Assembly (NCBI RefSeq): GCF_000473205.1
Contig: NZ_KI421507.1
Span: forward strand, 965,934 to 1,029,933
DNA: 64,000 nucleotides
Direction of reading: 5' to 3'
Source of the DNA: Pseudophaeobacter arcticus DSM 23566
GTDB lineage: Bacteria; Pseudomonadota; Alphaproteobacteria; Rhodobacterales; Rhodobacteraceae
Shown here: positions 8,815 to 17,904 of the stretch, piece by piece
Layout of the letters: every line of letters starts with the position of its first letter
Position numbering within the stretch: the stretch's first letter is position 1
Notes under the pieces: generated by a model
What the model saw: only the letters and a program-made list of their open reading frames with translations
What the model was told of the DNA's origin: nothing
The model's database searches: none
Program-made: the position numbers and the translations under genes

Positions 8815-9438
8815 TTATTTGAAGCTGCGGCTGTCCTTGATCTGCTCCCAGGCCCAGCGGACCTCTTGCAGCTGCTCTTCCTGGCTGCGGTCACCGCCGT
8901 TCATATCCGGGTGCAGCACCTTGATCAGCTTTTTGTAGGACTTGCGGATGTCGGCCTTGGACCAATCGTCCTTGGCCTCCAGCAGCTCAATAGCGCGGCG
9001 TTCGGTGGCGGGCAGGCGGCGGCCGGTGGCGGCAGAGCGGCCCGGGTTCTGGGTGGCATTGCCGCCAAGAACCTGATGTGGATCCTCAATGCCAAGCCGG
9101 GCCCAGGCGCGCGCTTCGGGGTCGCCCATGGGTTTGGTCTGACGTTCCCAGACCTTGTCCTTGGACTGCTGCGCGTTCAGCTCTGCCTCGGTTGTGCCCT
9201 GGAAGAAATTCCAGTGGTTGTTATATTCGCGAACATGTTCCTGGCAGAACCAGAAATAATCATCCAACACATCCGGGGCCTTGGGGGCGCGGAACTTGCC
9301 GGCCTCTTCGCACCCCTCCTTGTCGCAGACCCGCACAGAGGTCTCCGAGGCGCCGGACATGCTGCGACGTCCACGCGGATTCTTCTTCTTGGCAGAGCTG
9401 ACGGACATATCGAAACCGAAAGGATCTGATTTACTCAT
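8815..9438 (-). CDS. J-domain (DnaJ-like) protein
   Basis: A 207-residue cytosolic protein with a C-terminal J domain of about 65 residues that carries the HPD motif (KVLHPDMNGGDRSQ) needed to stimulate Hsp70 ATPase. The N-terminal 130 residues hold a CDKEGC-type cysteine pair and aromatic residues (YFWFCQEHVREYN), a layout known from small DnaJ-related proteins of alphaproteobacteria. It lacks the G/F and zinc regions of true DnaJ. The start at 9438 is an ATG preceded by GAGAAGG and is preferred to a GTG nine bases upstream. It is divergent from bolA, 106 bp apart. Confidence 0.92.
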   Translation of the reverse strand: MSKSDPFGFDMSVSSAKKKNPRGRRSMSGASETSVRVCDKEGCEEAGKFRAPKAPDVLDDYFWFCQEHVREYNNHWNFFQGTTEAELNAQQSKDKVWERQTKPMGDPEARAWARLGIEDPHQVLGGNATQNPGRSAATGRRLPATERRAIELLEAKDDWSKADIRKSYKKLIKVLHPDMNGGDRSQEEQLQEVRWAWEQIKDSRSFK

Positions 9439-9544
9439 GGGGTGCACCTTCTCGACGCAACTACTCGACTCGGAGGCAGCAGTTTAGTCTAAGGGGCGCC
9501 AGATTGAAGGGGGTGCGAGAAATAAATATGAGGATGAGCGGAAT

Positions 9545-9802
9545 ATGAGCATTCGTGTCGAGATGGAGCAGCGGCTGCAGGCAGCCTTTGCGCCCACGGA
9601 ACTGGAGGTTGTGGATGACAGCAACAGCCATATTGGCCACGCGGGCCATGATGGCAGCGGTGAGAGTCACTTTAACGTGAGGATCCGCGCCGCAGCCTTT
9701 GCCGGGCAAAACCGGGTGCAGCAGCACCGGGCAGTGCACAGGGCGCTGGGGGACATCGTGCCGCGCATTCACGCGCTGGCACTGGATATCGGCAGCGATT
9801 GA
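9545..9802 (+). CDS. BolA family protein
   Basis: An 85-residue class II KH-like protein of the BolA family, which partners with monothiol glutaredoxins in Fe-S and redox signalling. The family signature is present: SHIGHAGHDGSGESHFNVRI followed by F-G-NRVQQHRAVHRAL. The invariant histidine of the loop and the C-terminal helix are both intact. It is divergent from the J-domain gene. Which BolA subtype it is cannot be decided here. Confidence 0.95.
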   Translation: MSIRVEMEQRLQAAFAPTELEVVDDSNSHIGHAGHDGSGESHFNVRIRAAAFAGQNRVQQHRAVHRALGDIVPRIHALALDIGSD

Positions 9803-9901
9803 TCTGTCAGACCCTGCAGAGGTGCCCCGAGCTCAAGAGGCTTGGACCCTTGCAGGGAGGATGGCCCTTGCAGGGAAGGGGGGCCTTGCCGGGAGGCGCG
9901 G

Positions 9902-10423
9902 TTATTCGTCGTCTGCGGCGTGCAACTTGGCGCGGGCTTTCAGGGCGGCAGTCATGCCAGAGACCGGGCTCAGCTCTTCGACCCCATCGTCGGCCCGCAT
10001 GCTGGCAGCTCCCTGACCTGGAACAGGAGTTGCTCCTGCTGGCGCTTCGGGATCGCCTGCGGTGGCTGTTAACACGCCAGCCGCAGGGGCGGCGGCAGGG
10101 GGGGCGGCAACCGGTGCCTGCACCGCTGGCGCATTGCCTGCGGGGGCGGTGGTTGCGGCAAGGGCGGGTGCGGACACACTCTCGGCTGTTGCCAATGCAC
10201 GGCGAAACACCAGCACATTGCGCCAATGGGTGGTTGATCCGGTCAGGCCGGAACGCTCATCCGAGGGCAGGAGTTCTGCGCGTTGGTACTCCCAGCCTTC
10301 AGCTGCCATTTGGTTGAGAGTGATCTCAATGGAACTGGCAAAACGCCCCTCGGGGGTTTTGACGCCTTTGGTCTTGGTGCCCTTATGGGGAGCGGGAACA
10401 ACTTTGTACTCAAACGCCTGCAT
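9902..10423 (-). CDS. DUF4177 domain protein with low-complexity tail
   Basis: A 173-residue protein with an N-terminal DUF4177-like domain of about 75 residues (MQAFEYKVVPAPHKG ... ITLNQMAAEGWEYQRAELLPSDERSG). This fold is typically one small domain beginning YEYKVV and ending with a WELV/WEYQ strand. Residues 85-150 are Ala/Pro-rich and probably disordered, and the last 25 residues form a charged helix (GMTAALKARAKLHAADDE). The function of the domain is unknown. It lies on the same strand as pepT, 157 bp downstream of its stop. Confidence 0.82.
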   Translation of the reverse strand: MQAFEYKVVPAPHKGTKTKGVKTPEGRFASSIEITLNQMAAEGWEYQRAELLPSDERSGLTGSTTHWRNVLVFRRALATAESVSAPALAATTAPAGNAPAVQAPVAAPPAAAPAAGVLTATAGDPEAPAGATPVPGQGAASMRADDGVEELSPVSGMTAALKARAKLHAADDE

Positions 10424-10580
10424 TGCGGTCTCCTGACTTCCGGCGCAGGTTTACCCTATGCAGGCGAGGGGTCAAGTCTGGGTTCGCTGACAGAGGATCC
10501 TCCAGCCGAGATTGCCGGGTTTTCCAGCAAGACACCGCTGCCCGGTCCTGGAACCGGACAGCGGGGGGGGGCGACGGGGG

Positions 10581-11819
10581 CTATTTGGCTGCCGCCAGTT
10601 GCGCCAGGGTCAGGCAGACCTGCAGGGACGCGGCCATGTCCTGCACCGACACCCATTCCAGGGGGCCGTGAACACATTGCATCCCGCAGAAGATATTGGG
10701 GGTCGGCACCCCCATTTCCGTCAGGCGCGAGCCATCGGTGCCACCGCGGATCGGCACCGAGATTGGTTCGATCCCATTGGCACGGCAGGCCTCCAGCGCC
10801 AGATCAACCGGGGTCATGTCCTCTTCCAGCCAGTAGCGCATGTTGCGATACTGCGGATAGATCTCGCAGGTGATTTCGGCGCGCGGCTCTGAGGCCTGCA
10901 CGGCGGCGCAGACCTGGCGCAGCAGATCCCCCTTGGCCGCCAGACCGTCGCGTTCAAAATCACGCAGGATCAGCTTGATCTCCATCTCTGACGACCCCCC
11001 CGCCATATCGGTGACATGCAGGAAGCCCTCGCGCCCGTCGGTGGTTTCCGGCGTCATGGTCGCCTGCGGCAGGGTCTGCACAATCTTGGAGGCCAGATGC
11101 GCGGCATTGACCATCTTTTCCTTGGCCCAGCCAGGGTGGATCGAGACGCCCTTGATCGAGACCACGGCGCGATCCGCCGAGAAGCTCTCGTAGATGATCT
11201 CACCCAGGTCACTGCCGTCCAGCGTATAGGCAAAATCAACGCCCAGATCTGCAGGCAGCCTGGCGTCAACGCCGCGCCCAATTTCTTCGTCGGGGGTAAA
11301 GGCGATGCGGATGGGGCCGTGCGGGATATGTGGGTTCTCGATCAGGTGCTGCGCCAGGGTCATCACGATGGCGACGCCGGCCTTGTCATCGGCGCCCAGC
11401 AGGGTCAGGCCGGAGGCGGTGACCAGATCATGGCCCTCTTTGCCCGCCAGATAGGGGTGGTCCTGTGGAGACAGCACCAGATCGGGATTATCCGGGAAAC
11501 TGATGTCGCCGCCGTTGTAGCCCTTGATGACGCGGGGTTTGACCCCTGCCGCATTGAACTGCGGCGCGGTGTCCACATGGGCGAGAAAGCCAACCGTCGG
11601 CCCATCAATAGTGCCGGGAATTGTCGCCAGCACGGTGCCATAGTCGGTCAGCGCCACATCCTGCGCGCCGATCTGGTTCAGCTCGGCCACCAGCAGGTTC
11701 AGCATATCGAACTGGATCTCGGTGCTGGGGGAGGAGGGAGAATTCTCATCGCTTTGGCTGTCGATGGTGGCATAGCGGGTGAGGCGATCCTGAAGGGTCT
11801 GGTCGAAGGGCGTTTTCAT
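10581..11819 (-). CDS. pepT: peptidase T (tripeptide aminopeptidase)
   Basis: A 412-residue M20B cytosolic aminopeptidase that removes N-terminal residues from tripeptides. Zinc-site motifs of the family are present: FLAHVDTAPQF (first His and Asp), GADDKAGVAI (bridging Asp), TPDEEIGRG (catalytic and metal Glu) and YTLDGSDLGEI. A C-terminal RGGTDGSRL and NIFCGMQCVHGP complete the pattern. Length matches the E. coli enzyme. The start MKTPFDQTLQDRLTRYATIDSQS is typical. It lies alone and divergent from the 511-residue unknown gene, 137 bp apart. Confidence 0.96.
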   Translation of the reverse strand: MKTPFDQTLQDRLTRYATIDSQSDENSPSSPSTEIQFDMLNLLVAELNQIGAQDVALTDYGTVLATIPGTIDGPTVGFLAHVDTAPQFNAAGVKPRVIKGYNGGDISFPDNPDLVLSPQDHPYLAGKEGHDLVTASGLTLLGADDKAGVAIVMTLAQHLIENPHIPHGPIRIAFTPDEEIGRGVDARLPADLGVDFAYTLDGSDLGEIIYESFSADRAVVSIKGVSIHPGWAKEKMVNAAHLASKIVQTLPQATMTPETTDGREGFLHVTDMAGGSSEMEIKLILRDFERDGLAAKGDLLRQVCAAVQASEPRAEITCEIYPQYRNMRYWLEEDMTPVDLALEACRANGIEPISVPIRGGTDGSRLTEMGVPTPNIFCGMQCVHGPLEWVSVQDMAASLQVCLTLAQLAAAK

Positions 11820-11956
11820 CGTGTTTTCCTGTGGCTGTCACATCTGGCGGCAGGCTGGGGCAGAGCAGGACAAGGGTCAAGGGCAGGCTTGCAACAACCG
11901 GGGCTTGCGGGCAGAGTTTCTGTATTGCAGGGCCGAAGTTGTAAGGAACAGCGCAT

Positions 11957-13492
11957 TTGGACGTCAGCGAGATTGTAGATCGAAAGAGTTATGAGGCCTG
12001 GCTGGGGGCGCTGCCAAAGGAGCGCCGACGCGAGAGTGCCGTGGCCCTTGCCACCCGTGCGGCGCTGCGGGCGTTTCCCTTTTGGGCCGCTGAAATGCCA
12101 GCAGACTGGGCGCGCAAAGGGGATTTGACAGTGCTACCGCTGTCGCGCAGTCTGCTTATACCGGCGGTTGCGGTCAAAATGCCAACAGCAGAACTCAGAA
12201 ACGCCGCTGACTCCATCACCGCAGCCGCCAGCGGTGAAACCTTTGCCGCCGCGGCTGCCGCCTACGCGGTCTACGCCGCCACCGGCGCTGCCGCTACCGC
12301 CTCCTACGCGCCCTATGCTTCCGTCGCCTCCTACGCAGCCTACGCGGCCGCCGACAGCGTCTCCGCTACCGCTGCCTCCGCTGCCGCCTTTTGGGCTGTG
12401 CTACGGGCAGACTGCACGGCGATTTTGGCTGGGGGCGATATCCTGCACCGCCCACTTTGGCCGGAGGGGCCAGCGCCAGACGAGCTGCAGCGGGCCTGGA
12501 CCACAGGCCGGACCTGGATGGAGGCCGCCCCGGGCCACGCCTTCTGGATCCGCTGGTATGACGCCATCCTTGCGGGCCGCCCCCTGACCCATGACTGGGA
12601 CAGCCACTGGCAGCTGATGTACAACATCGCGCTGATCGACCCCAAAGATTGGGGAGAAGGCAAGGAACCCGACGCCATCCGCGTGGCGGGGATTATTGCG
12701 GACCTCTGTAAGCCCTACGCCCTGAAGCTGACACAGAGTAACGAGGCGGTGGAGCAGAACCCGGAAACCGGTTTGCTGCGTCTTGTGCCAGTCGCGCCGC
12801 TGGAAGAGGGGTTTCACCTCTATATCCGCCGCAAGCTTACGAAGGCCTTGCGCGTTTTTGGCAATCATCCCGGCAATGAACATACCGCGATCATTCCAGA
12901 ACTGGCCCTACTGCGCGACGCAATCGCAGATGCGGATAACCTGCCGGTAGAGCTTTTTGATGCCTGCACATCTGTCACGACACGGGTTGCGGCGCGGATC
13001 CGAGAAGGCTCTTTGCCGCCCAAGGATAAGGACCCGCTGGTTGCTGATTTTCTAAAGCATCTCCGGGAGGCAGGTGCTGAGATCTTTTCCGAGGATGAGG
13101 AAACGCAAAAGGCGCTTGCCCGGCGGCAGAAAGTTGCGCCGAGTGATGCACTGCAGAACGAAAGCGAAGCCGTCCGGAAGGTTGCCGAGGTTATTGCTGA
13201 ACACGCCGAACCCGGACCACTTTCGCAGATAGGGGAAACGGCAGCAAAGGTTCTGGATCCAGCCGCCTCGGCAGAGGAGCAGCATACACTTCGTTTCAAA
13301 TTCGTTTCGCGGCTCTTGCGTGGCATGGGCGCGCTGGGGTGGAGTTATCTGGATTCGGCGGCAAAAACAGCTGGAAAGGCGACGGGAACTGCTGGTGTCG
13401 GTGCTGTCATTGATGCCGCGACGTTACAGATTACGACCCCATACTTTCAGGCGGCCTACCGCGCAATTCTCCAGTTTTTGGGGATAGGATAG
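11957..13492 (+). CDS. uncharacterised Ala/Tyr-rich protein (511 aa)
   Basis: I do not recognise a named family. The start is a TTG preceded by AAGGAA nine bases upstream. Residues 1-60 are a helical, Ala/Trp-containing segment (SYEAWLGALPKERRRESAVALATRAALRAFPFWA). Residues 90-145 are a low-complexity run of Ala with regularly placed Tyr (AAYAVYAATG, SYAPYASVASYAAYAA). Next comes a Trp-rich part with PLWPEGPAPDELQRAW and FWIRWYDAILAGRPL near 165-210. The central region is ordinary soluble sequence and residues 360-430 are charged and probably coiled. The last 65 residues are Gly/Ala-rich and hydrophobic (GAVIDAATLQITTPYFQAAYRAILQFLGIG), possibly membrane-active. From memory, the Ala/Tyr run plus PLWP and WYD motifs recur in other uncharacterised proteobacterial proteins. 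It is a single-gene unit. Confidence 0.72.
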   Translation: MDVSEIVDRKSYEAWLGALPKERRRESAVALATRAALRAFPFWAAEMPADWARKGDLTVLPLSRSLLIPAVAVKMPTAELRNAADSITAAASGETFAAAAAAYAVYAATGAAATASYAPYASVASYAAYAAADSVSATAASAAAFWAVLRADCTAILAGGDILHRPLWPEGPAPDELQRAWTTGRTWMEAAPGHAFWIRWYDAILAGRPLTHDWDSHWQLMYNIALIDPKDWGEGKEPDAIRVAGIIADLCKPYALKLTQSNEAVEQNPETGLLRLVPVAPLEEGFHLYIRRKLTKALRVFGNHPGNEHTAIIPELALLRDAIADADNLPVELFDACTSVTTRVAARIREGSLPPKDKDPLVADFLKHLREAGAEIFSEDEETQKALARRQKVAPSDALQNESEAVRKVAEVIAEHAEPGPLSQIGETAAKVLDPAASAEEQHTLRFKFVSRLLRGMGALGWSYLDSAAKTAGKATGTAGVGAVIDAATLQITTPYFQAAYRAILQFLGIG

Positions 13493-13561
13493 CGACTAAC
13501 CGCTGAGGGCGCTTCGCACCCACCCGAGGTCGGGCACTCTCCTATCTTTGAAAACGACAGA

Positions 13562-13588
13562 GGGCGACCCTTTGGCCGCCCACTTTTA
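13562..13588 (+). terminator. hairpin between convergent genes
   Basis: GGGCGACC-CTTT-GGCCGCCC (one mismatch) is followed by ACTTTTATTT on the plus strand, 70 bases after the 511-residue gene and just before the convergent gatB stop. It probably terminates the plus-strand gene and may act in both directions. Confidence 0.65.
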
Positions 13589-13606
13589 TTTCATCTGTCC
13601 TGTGCC

Positions 13607-15115
13607 TTAGCCCAGTTTTTTGGCAACCAGCTCGTTCACCGCCTTGGGGTTGGCCTTGCCGCCGGTGGCTTTCATCACCTGACCAACAAACCAGCCTGCC
13701 AGTTTGGGGTTCTGTTTGGCTTTTTCCACCTGCGCCGGGTTGTCGGCGATGATCTGATCCAGGGCCGCTTCGATGGCGCCGGTATCTGTGACCTGCTTCA
13801 TGCCGCGCTCTTCGACGATCTGCGCCGGGTCGCCACCCTCGGTGTAGACGATCTCAAACAGATCCTTGGCGATCTTGCCCGAGATGGTCTCGGCCGAGAT
13901 CAGCTCGACGATGCCGCCCAGCTGTGCGGGGGTGACCGGGCAGTTGGCGATATCCTTGTCGTCGACTTTCAGGCGGCCAAAGAGCTCGTTGATCACCCAG
14001 TTGGCAGCGAGTTTGCCATTGCGCCCCTCTGCCACGGACTCAAAATAGGCGGCGGATTCCACATCCGCCGTCAGCACCGAGGCGTCATAGTCGCTGAGTT
14101 TGAAATCTGCGATGAACCGCGCCTTTTTGGTGTCGGGCAGTTCCGGCAGGCCGGCTTTGATCGCCTCCACCCAATCCTGTTCGATCTCCAGCGGCAGCAG
14201 GTCAGGGTCGGGGAAGTAGCGGTAATCATGCGCTTCTTCCTTGGACCGCTGGGTGCGGGTCTCGCCCTTGACGGGATCGAAGCCACGGGTTTCCTGGTCC
14301 ACCTCACCGCCTGCTTCGACGATGGCAATCTGGCGACGGGCCTCAACCTCGATCGCCTGCTGGATGAAGCGGGTCGAGTTCATGTTCTTGATCTCGCAGC
14401 GGGTGCCGAGATGGCCGAAATCACCGGTTTCGCGGTAGCGCTCGTAGGCGCCGGGCAGGCAGATCGAGACGTTGACATCGGCGCGCAGGTTGCCGTTTTG
14501 CATGTCGCCGTCGCAGGTGCCGAGATAGCGCATGATCTGGCGCAGCTTGAGGATATAGGCGGCGGCCTCTTCGGGGCTGCGGATGTCGGGGCGCGAGACA
14601 ATCTCCATCAGGCAGACGCCGGCGCGGTTGAGATCGACAAAGGACATGTTGGGATCCATGTCGTGGATGGATTTGCCCGCGTCCTGTTCCATGTGAATGC
14701 GTTCAACCCGCACCGTGCGTGCGGTGCCATCGCCCAGCTCCACCAGGACTTCGCCTTCGCCGACGATGGGGTGATAGAGCTGACTGATCTGATAGCCGGC
14801 CGGCTGATCGGGGTAGAAATAGTTCTTGCGGTCAAAGGCGGACCAGAGGTTGATTTCGGCCTTGAGGCCCAGCCCGGTGCGCACTGCCTGCTCAACGCAG
14901 TAGTCGTTGATCACCGGCAACATGCCCGGCATGGCCGCATCCACAAAGGAGACGTTGGAGTTTGGCTCGGCGCCAAATTTGGTCGAGGCGCCTGAGAACA
15001 GCTTGGCATTGGAGCTGACCTGGGCGTGGACTTCCATGCCGATGACCAGTTCCCAGTCATGTTTGGCGCCCGAGATCACCTTGGGCTTGGGGAGTTCATA
15101 TGTCAGGTCGAGCAT
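13607..15115 (-). CDS. gatB: Asp-tRNA(Asn)/Glu-tRNA(Gln) amidotransferase subunit B
   Basis: A 502-residue subunit of the GatCAB complex, which converts misacylated Glu-tRNA(Gln) or Asp-tRNA(Asn) to the amide form. The N-terminal kinase-like domain has [18 protein letters not shown] and the family signature near [38 protein letters not shown]. The [16 protein letters not shown] block and the C-terminal YqeY-like domain ending in [13 protein letters not shown] complete the pattern. Length is as usual. It is divergent from tex; gatA and gatC are not in the window. Confidence 0.97.
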   Translation of the reverse strand: MLDLTYELPKPKVISGAKHDWELVIGMEVHAQVSSNAKLFSGASTKFGAEPNSNVSFVDAAMPGMLPVINDYCVEQAVRTGLGLKAEINLWSAFDRKNYFYPDQPAGYQISQLYHPIVGEGEVLVELGDGTARTVRVERIHMEQDAGKSIHDMDPNMSFVDLNRAGVCLMEIVSRPDIRSPEEAAAYILKLRQIMRYLGTCDGDMQNGNLRADVNVSICLPGAYERYRETGDFGHLGTRCEIKNMNSTRFIQQAIEVEARRQIAIVEAGGEVDQETRGFDPVKGETRTQRSKEEAHDYRYFPDPDLLPLEIEQDWVEAIKAGLPELPDTKKARFIADFKLSDYDASVLTADVESAAYFESVAEGRNGKLAANWVINELFGRLKVDDKDIANCPVTPAQLGGIVELISAETISGKIAKDLFEIVYTEGGDPAQIVEERGMKQVTDTGAIEAALDQIIADNPAQVEKAKQNPKLAGWFVGQVMKATGGKANPKAVNELVAKKLG

Positions 15116-15245
15116 CGCGCACCGGCTCCTTTTATCACGTTTGGTCCGGTTCTAGGCCAGCGCGCCATGCGGGGCAAGAGCATAAGGGCCTGGCGCAGGC
15201 CTGCCGAGCTTTGTCCATAGTGTCCCCGCCCATTTTGCCAGCAGA

Positions 15246-15281
15246 AACACTGTCAGGAATACTGTCAGGAATACTGTCAGA
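15246..15281 (+). repeat. 12-bp tandem repeat, three units
   Basis: Three 12-bp units of AATACTGTCAGG (first unit AACACTGTCAGG, last ending AGA) run at 15246-15257, 15258-15269 and 15270-15281 in the 284-bp gap between divergent gatB and tex. Their 12-bp phase is not a whole helical turn. The rest of the gap shows no gene. Confidence 0.85.
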
Positions 15282-15399
15282 AACGGGGCAAGAAACCGGG
15301 CCTGACGGACCAGGCTGGAATCTGGGCTCTTGGCGTGACTGGCTTGCAAAGCTATGAAGATCGCCCGCGCAGAATCCCGCGCAGAAAAAAGAGGACACA

Positions 15400-17799
15400 G
15401 TGTTGGACACCGCAGCCCGTATTGCCCAGACCATAGCCCGTGAAATTGGTGCCGCCCCAAACCAGGTGAACAGCGCCGTGACCTTGCTGGACGAGGGGGC
15501 TACCGTTCCTTTTGTGGCGCGCTATCGCAAGGAGGCCACGGGCGGGCTGGATGATACCCAGCTGCGCACCCTGGCGGAACGGCTGGCCTACCTGCGTGAG
15601 CTGGAAGCGCGGCGGCTGGCGATCCTGGACTCGATCAAGTCGCAGGACAAGCTGACGGAGGGGCTGGCGGCCTCCATCGCCAAGGCCGAGACCAAGGCGC
15701 AGCTGGAAGATATCTATCTGCCCTATAAGCCCAAGCGCCGCACCAAGGCGATGATTGCGCGTGAAAATGGCCTGGAGCCGCTGGTGGAGGCCATCTTGGC
15801 GGACCACAGCGCAGACCCGGAGGCGCTGGCCGCCGCCTATCTGACCGAGGCGGTGCCGGGCACCAAAGAGGCCCTGAACGGGGCGCGCGATATCCTGACC
15901 GAGCGGATGACGGAAAACGCCGGGCTGTTGGGGCGTTTGCGCCAGTTCCTGCAGGCAGAGGCCCGGTTCACCGCGCGGGTTGTCGAGGGCAAGGAGCAAC
16001 AGGGCGCCAAGTTTTCTGACTATTTTGATCATAGCGAGCGCTGGGCCGATGTGCCCTCGCACCGGGCGCTGGCAATGTTGCGAGGCGCCAATGAGGGGGT
16101 GCTGACGCTGGATATCGGTCCCGAACCGGAAGCGGGCGTGGTCCGCGCCGAAGCCATGGTGGCGGCAGAGCTGGGCGCCAGCGGCTCTGGCCCCGGCGAT
16201 AAATGGCTGCGCAAGGTGGCGGGCTGGACCTGGCGGGTGAAGCTGAGCCTGTCGATGATGCTGGAGCTGATGAGCGAGCTGCGCAGCCGCGCGCAGGAGG
16301 ATGCCATTCAGGTCTTTGCGCGCAACCTCAAGGATCTGCTCTTTGCCGCCCCGGCCGGTGCGCGACCGACGCTCGGGCTGGACCCGGGCATTCGCACCGG
16401 CGTCAAGGCGGCAGTGGTGGATGCAACCGGGAAACTGCTCGCCACAGAGACGGTCTATCCATTTCAGCCAAAGAATGATCTGCGCGGCGCGCAGGTCAGC
16501 ATTCTGAAACTGATTGCCGAACATGGGGTCGAGCTGATCGCCATTGGCAACGGCACCGCCAGCCGCGAGACAGAGCGCATGGTGGCGGAAGTCATCAAAC
16601 ATCTGCCCGCCAAGGTCAAAGCCCCCACCAAGGTGGTGGTCTCAGAGGCCGGGGCCTCGGTCTATTCCGCCTCGGAGCTGGCGGCGCGGGAATTCCCCGA
16701 CCTTGACGTGTCGTTGCGCGGTGCGGTGTCGATTGCCCGGCGCCTGCAGGATCCGCTGGCGGAGCTGGTCAAGATCGAACCCAAGAGCATTGGCGTCGGC
16801 CAGTACCAGCACGACGTCGACCAGCACCGGCTGTCAAAATCGCTGGAGGCGGTGATCGAGGATGTGGTGAATGGCGTTGGCGTCGATCTCAACATGGCCT
16901 CAGCACCGCTGCTGGCGCATGTTTCGGGGCTGGGGCCTGGACTGGCCGAGGCCATCGTTGCGCACCGGGATGTAAACGGTGCTTTTGCCTCGCGTCGCGA
17001 CCTGTTGAAAGTGGCGCGCCTTGGCCCCAAGGCCTTTGAGCAATGTGCAGGGTTTTTGCGCATTCGTGATGGCAAGGAGCCGCTGGATGCCTCGGCAGTG
17101 CACCCGGAAGCCTATAGTCTTGCCCGTCAGGTGGTTGCGGCCTGTGGCCGCGATATTCGCCAGATCATGGGCGATGGCAGCGCCCTGAAAGCTCTGCGCG
17201 CAGAGCAGTTTGTCGATGAGACCTTTGGCCTGCCCACCGTGCGCGATATCTTTGCGGAACTGGAGAAGCCGGGCCGGGACCCCAGGCCCTCTTTTGTTAC
17301 GGCCACCTTCGCGGAAGGGGTTGAGACCATGCAGGACCTGAAACCGGGTATGGTTCTGGAGGGCACCGTGACCAATGTCGCTGCCTTTGGGGCCTTTGTG
17401 GATGTGGGGGTGCATCAGGATGGGCTGGTGCATGTCAGCCAGCTGGCCGACAAGTTTGTCAAAGACCCACATGAGGTGGTGAAGGCCGGGCAGGTGGTCA
17501 AGGTCACCGTGACCGAGGTGGATGTGGCCCGCAAGCGGATTGCCCTGACCATGCGCAAGGATGGTGGCGCTTCTGCGCGCGAGGATCGCAATGCGCGCTC
17601 GGAGGGCGGCGGTGCCAAAGGTGGCGCTTCGCGCGGGGGGCAACACTCCAGAGGTCAAAAACCGGGAGGCCAGAAAGCGGGGGGCCAGAAACCGGGAAGC
17701 CAGAACGCTGGGAAAATGTCGTCCTCCCCCCGCAAGGCTGCGTCTTCGGAAACCGGCGCTCTGGGCGCGGCGCTGATGGATGCGTTCAAAAGGACCTGA
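15400..17799 (+). CDS. tex: Tex family RNA-binding transcription accessory protein
   Basis: A 799-residue cytosolic nucleic-acid-binding protein. It has the Tex order: N-terminal helical region with [19 protein letters not shown], a YqgF/RNase H-like domain ([10 protein letters not shown] with D328 in the DPG triplet), helix-hairpin-helix repeats ([20 protein letters not shown]) and an S1 domain from about residue 647 ([27 protein letters not shown]). After the S1 domain comes a basic, Gly/Gln/Lys-rich tail of about 80 residues with GGQK-type repeats, probably disordered and RNA-binding. The start is GTG at 15400 after AGAGGA; a TTG follows directly as an alternative. A strong terminator follows at 17852. 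Confidence 0.95.
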   Translation: MLDTAARIAQTIAREIGAAPNQVNSAVTLLDEGATVPFVARYRKEATGGLDDTQLRTLAERLAYLRELEARRLAILDSIKSQDKLTEGLAASIAKAETKAQLEDIYLPYKPKRRTKAMIARENGLEPLVEAILADHSADPEALAAAYLTEAVPGTKEALNGARDILTERMTENAGLLGRLRQFLQAEARFTARVVEGKEQQGAKFSDYFDHSERWADVPSHRALAMLRGANEGVLTLDIGPEPEAGVVRAEAMVAAELGASGSGPGDKWLRKVAGWTWRVKLSLSMMLELMSELRSRAQEDAIQVFARNLKDLLFAAPAGARPTLGLDPGIRTGVKAAVVDATGKLLATETVYPFQPKNDLRGAQVSILKLIAEHGVELIAIGNGTASRETERMVAEVIKHLPAKVKAPTKVVVSEAGASVYSASELAAREFPDLDVSLRGAVSIARRLQDPLAELVKIEPKSIGVGQYQHDVDQHRLSKSLEAVIEDVVNGVGVDLNMASAPLLAHVSGLGPGLAEAIVAHRDVNGAFASRRDLLKVARLGPKAFEQCAGFLRIRDGKEPLDASAVHPEAYSLARQVVAACGRDIRQIMGDGSALKALRAEQFVDETFGLPTVRDIFAELEKPGRDPRPSFVTATFAEGVETMQDLKPGMVLEGTVTNVAAFGAFVDVGVHQDGLVHVSQLADKFVKDPHEVVKAGQVVKVTVTEVDVARKRIALTMRKDGGASAREDRNARSEGGGAKGGASRGGQHSRGQKPGGQKAGGQKPGSQNAGKMSSSPRKAASSETGALGAALMDAFKRT

Positions 17800-17851
17800 T
17801 GTTTGCCGTCAGAGCCGCTGAAATTGGCGGGTTTTGGCAGCCGCAAAAGCA

Positions 17852-17878
17852 AAGACCGGGAATATCCCGGTCTTTTTT
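17852..17878 (+). terminator. intrinsic terminator of tex
   Basis: AAGACCGGGA-ATA-TCCCGGTCTT followed by a T run, about 50 bases after the tex stop: a textbook Rho-independent terminator. The A tract on the other side could let it act on the convergent gene as well. Confidence 0.95.
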
Positions 17879-17904
17879 GTGACCTTTGAAAAAGATCCGA
17901 GCGC

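Noticed and set aside
10563-10571. Run of nine G after pepT as a phase-variable tract
   Set aside because: It lies past the pepT stop and cannot shift any frame or promoter spacing there.
15152-15460. Minus-strand ORF with LTVF repeats
   Set aside because: The repeat comes from the 12-bp DNA array; the ORF runs into the tex coding start and lacks an RBS.
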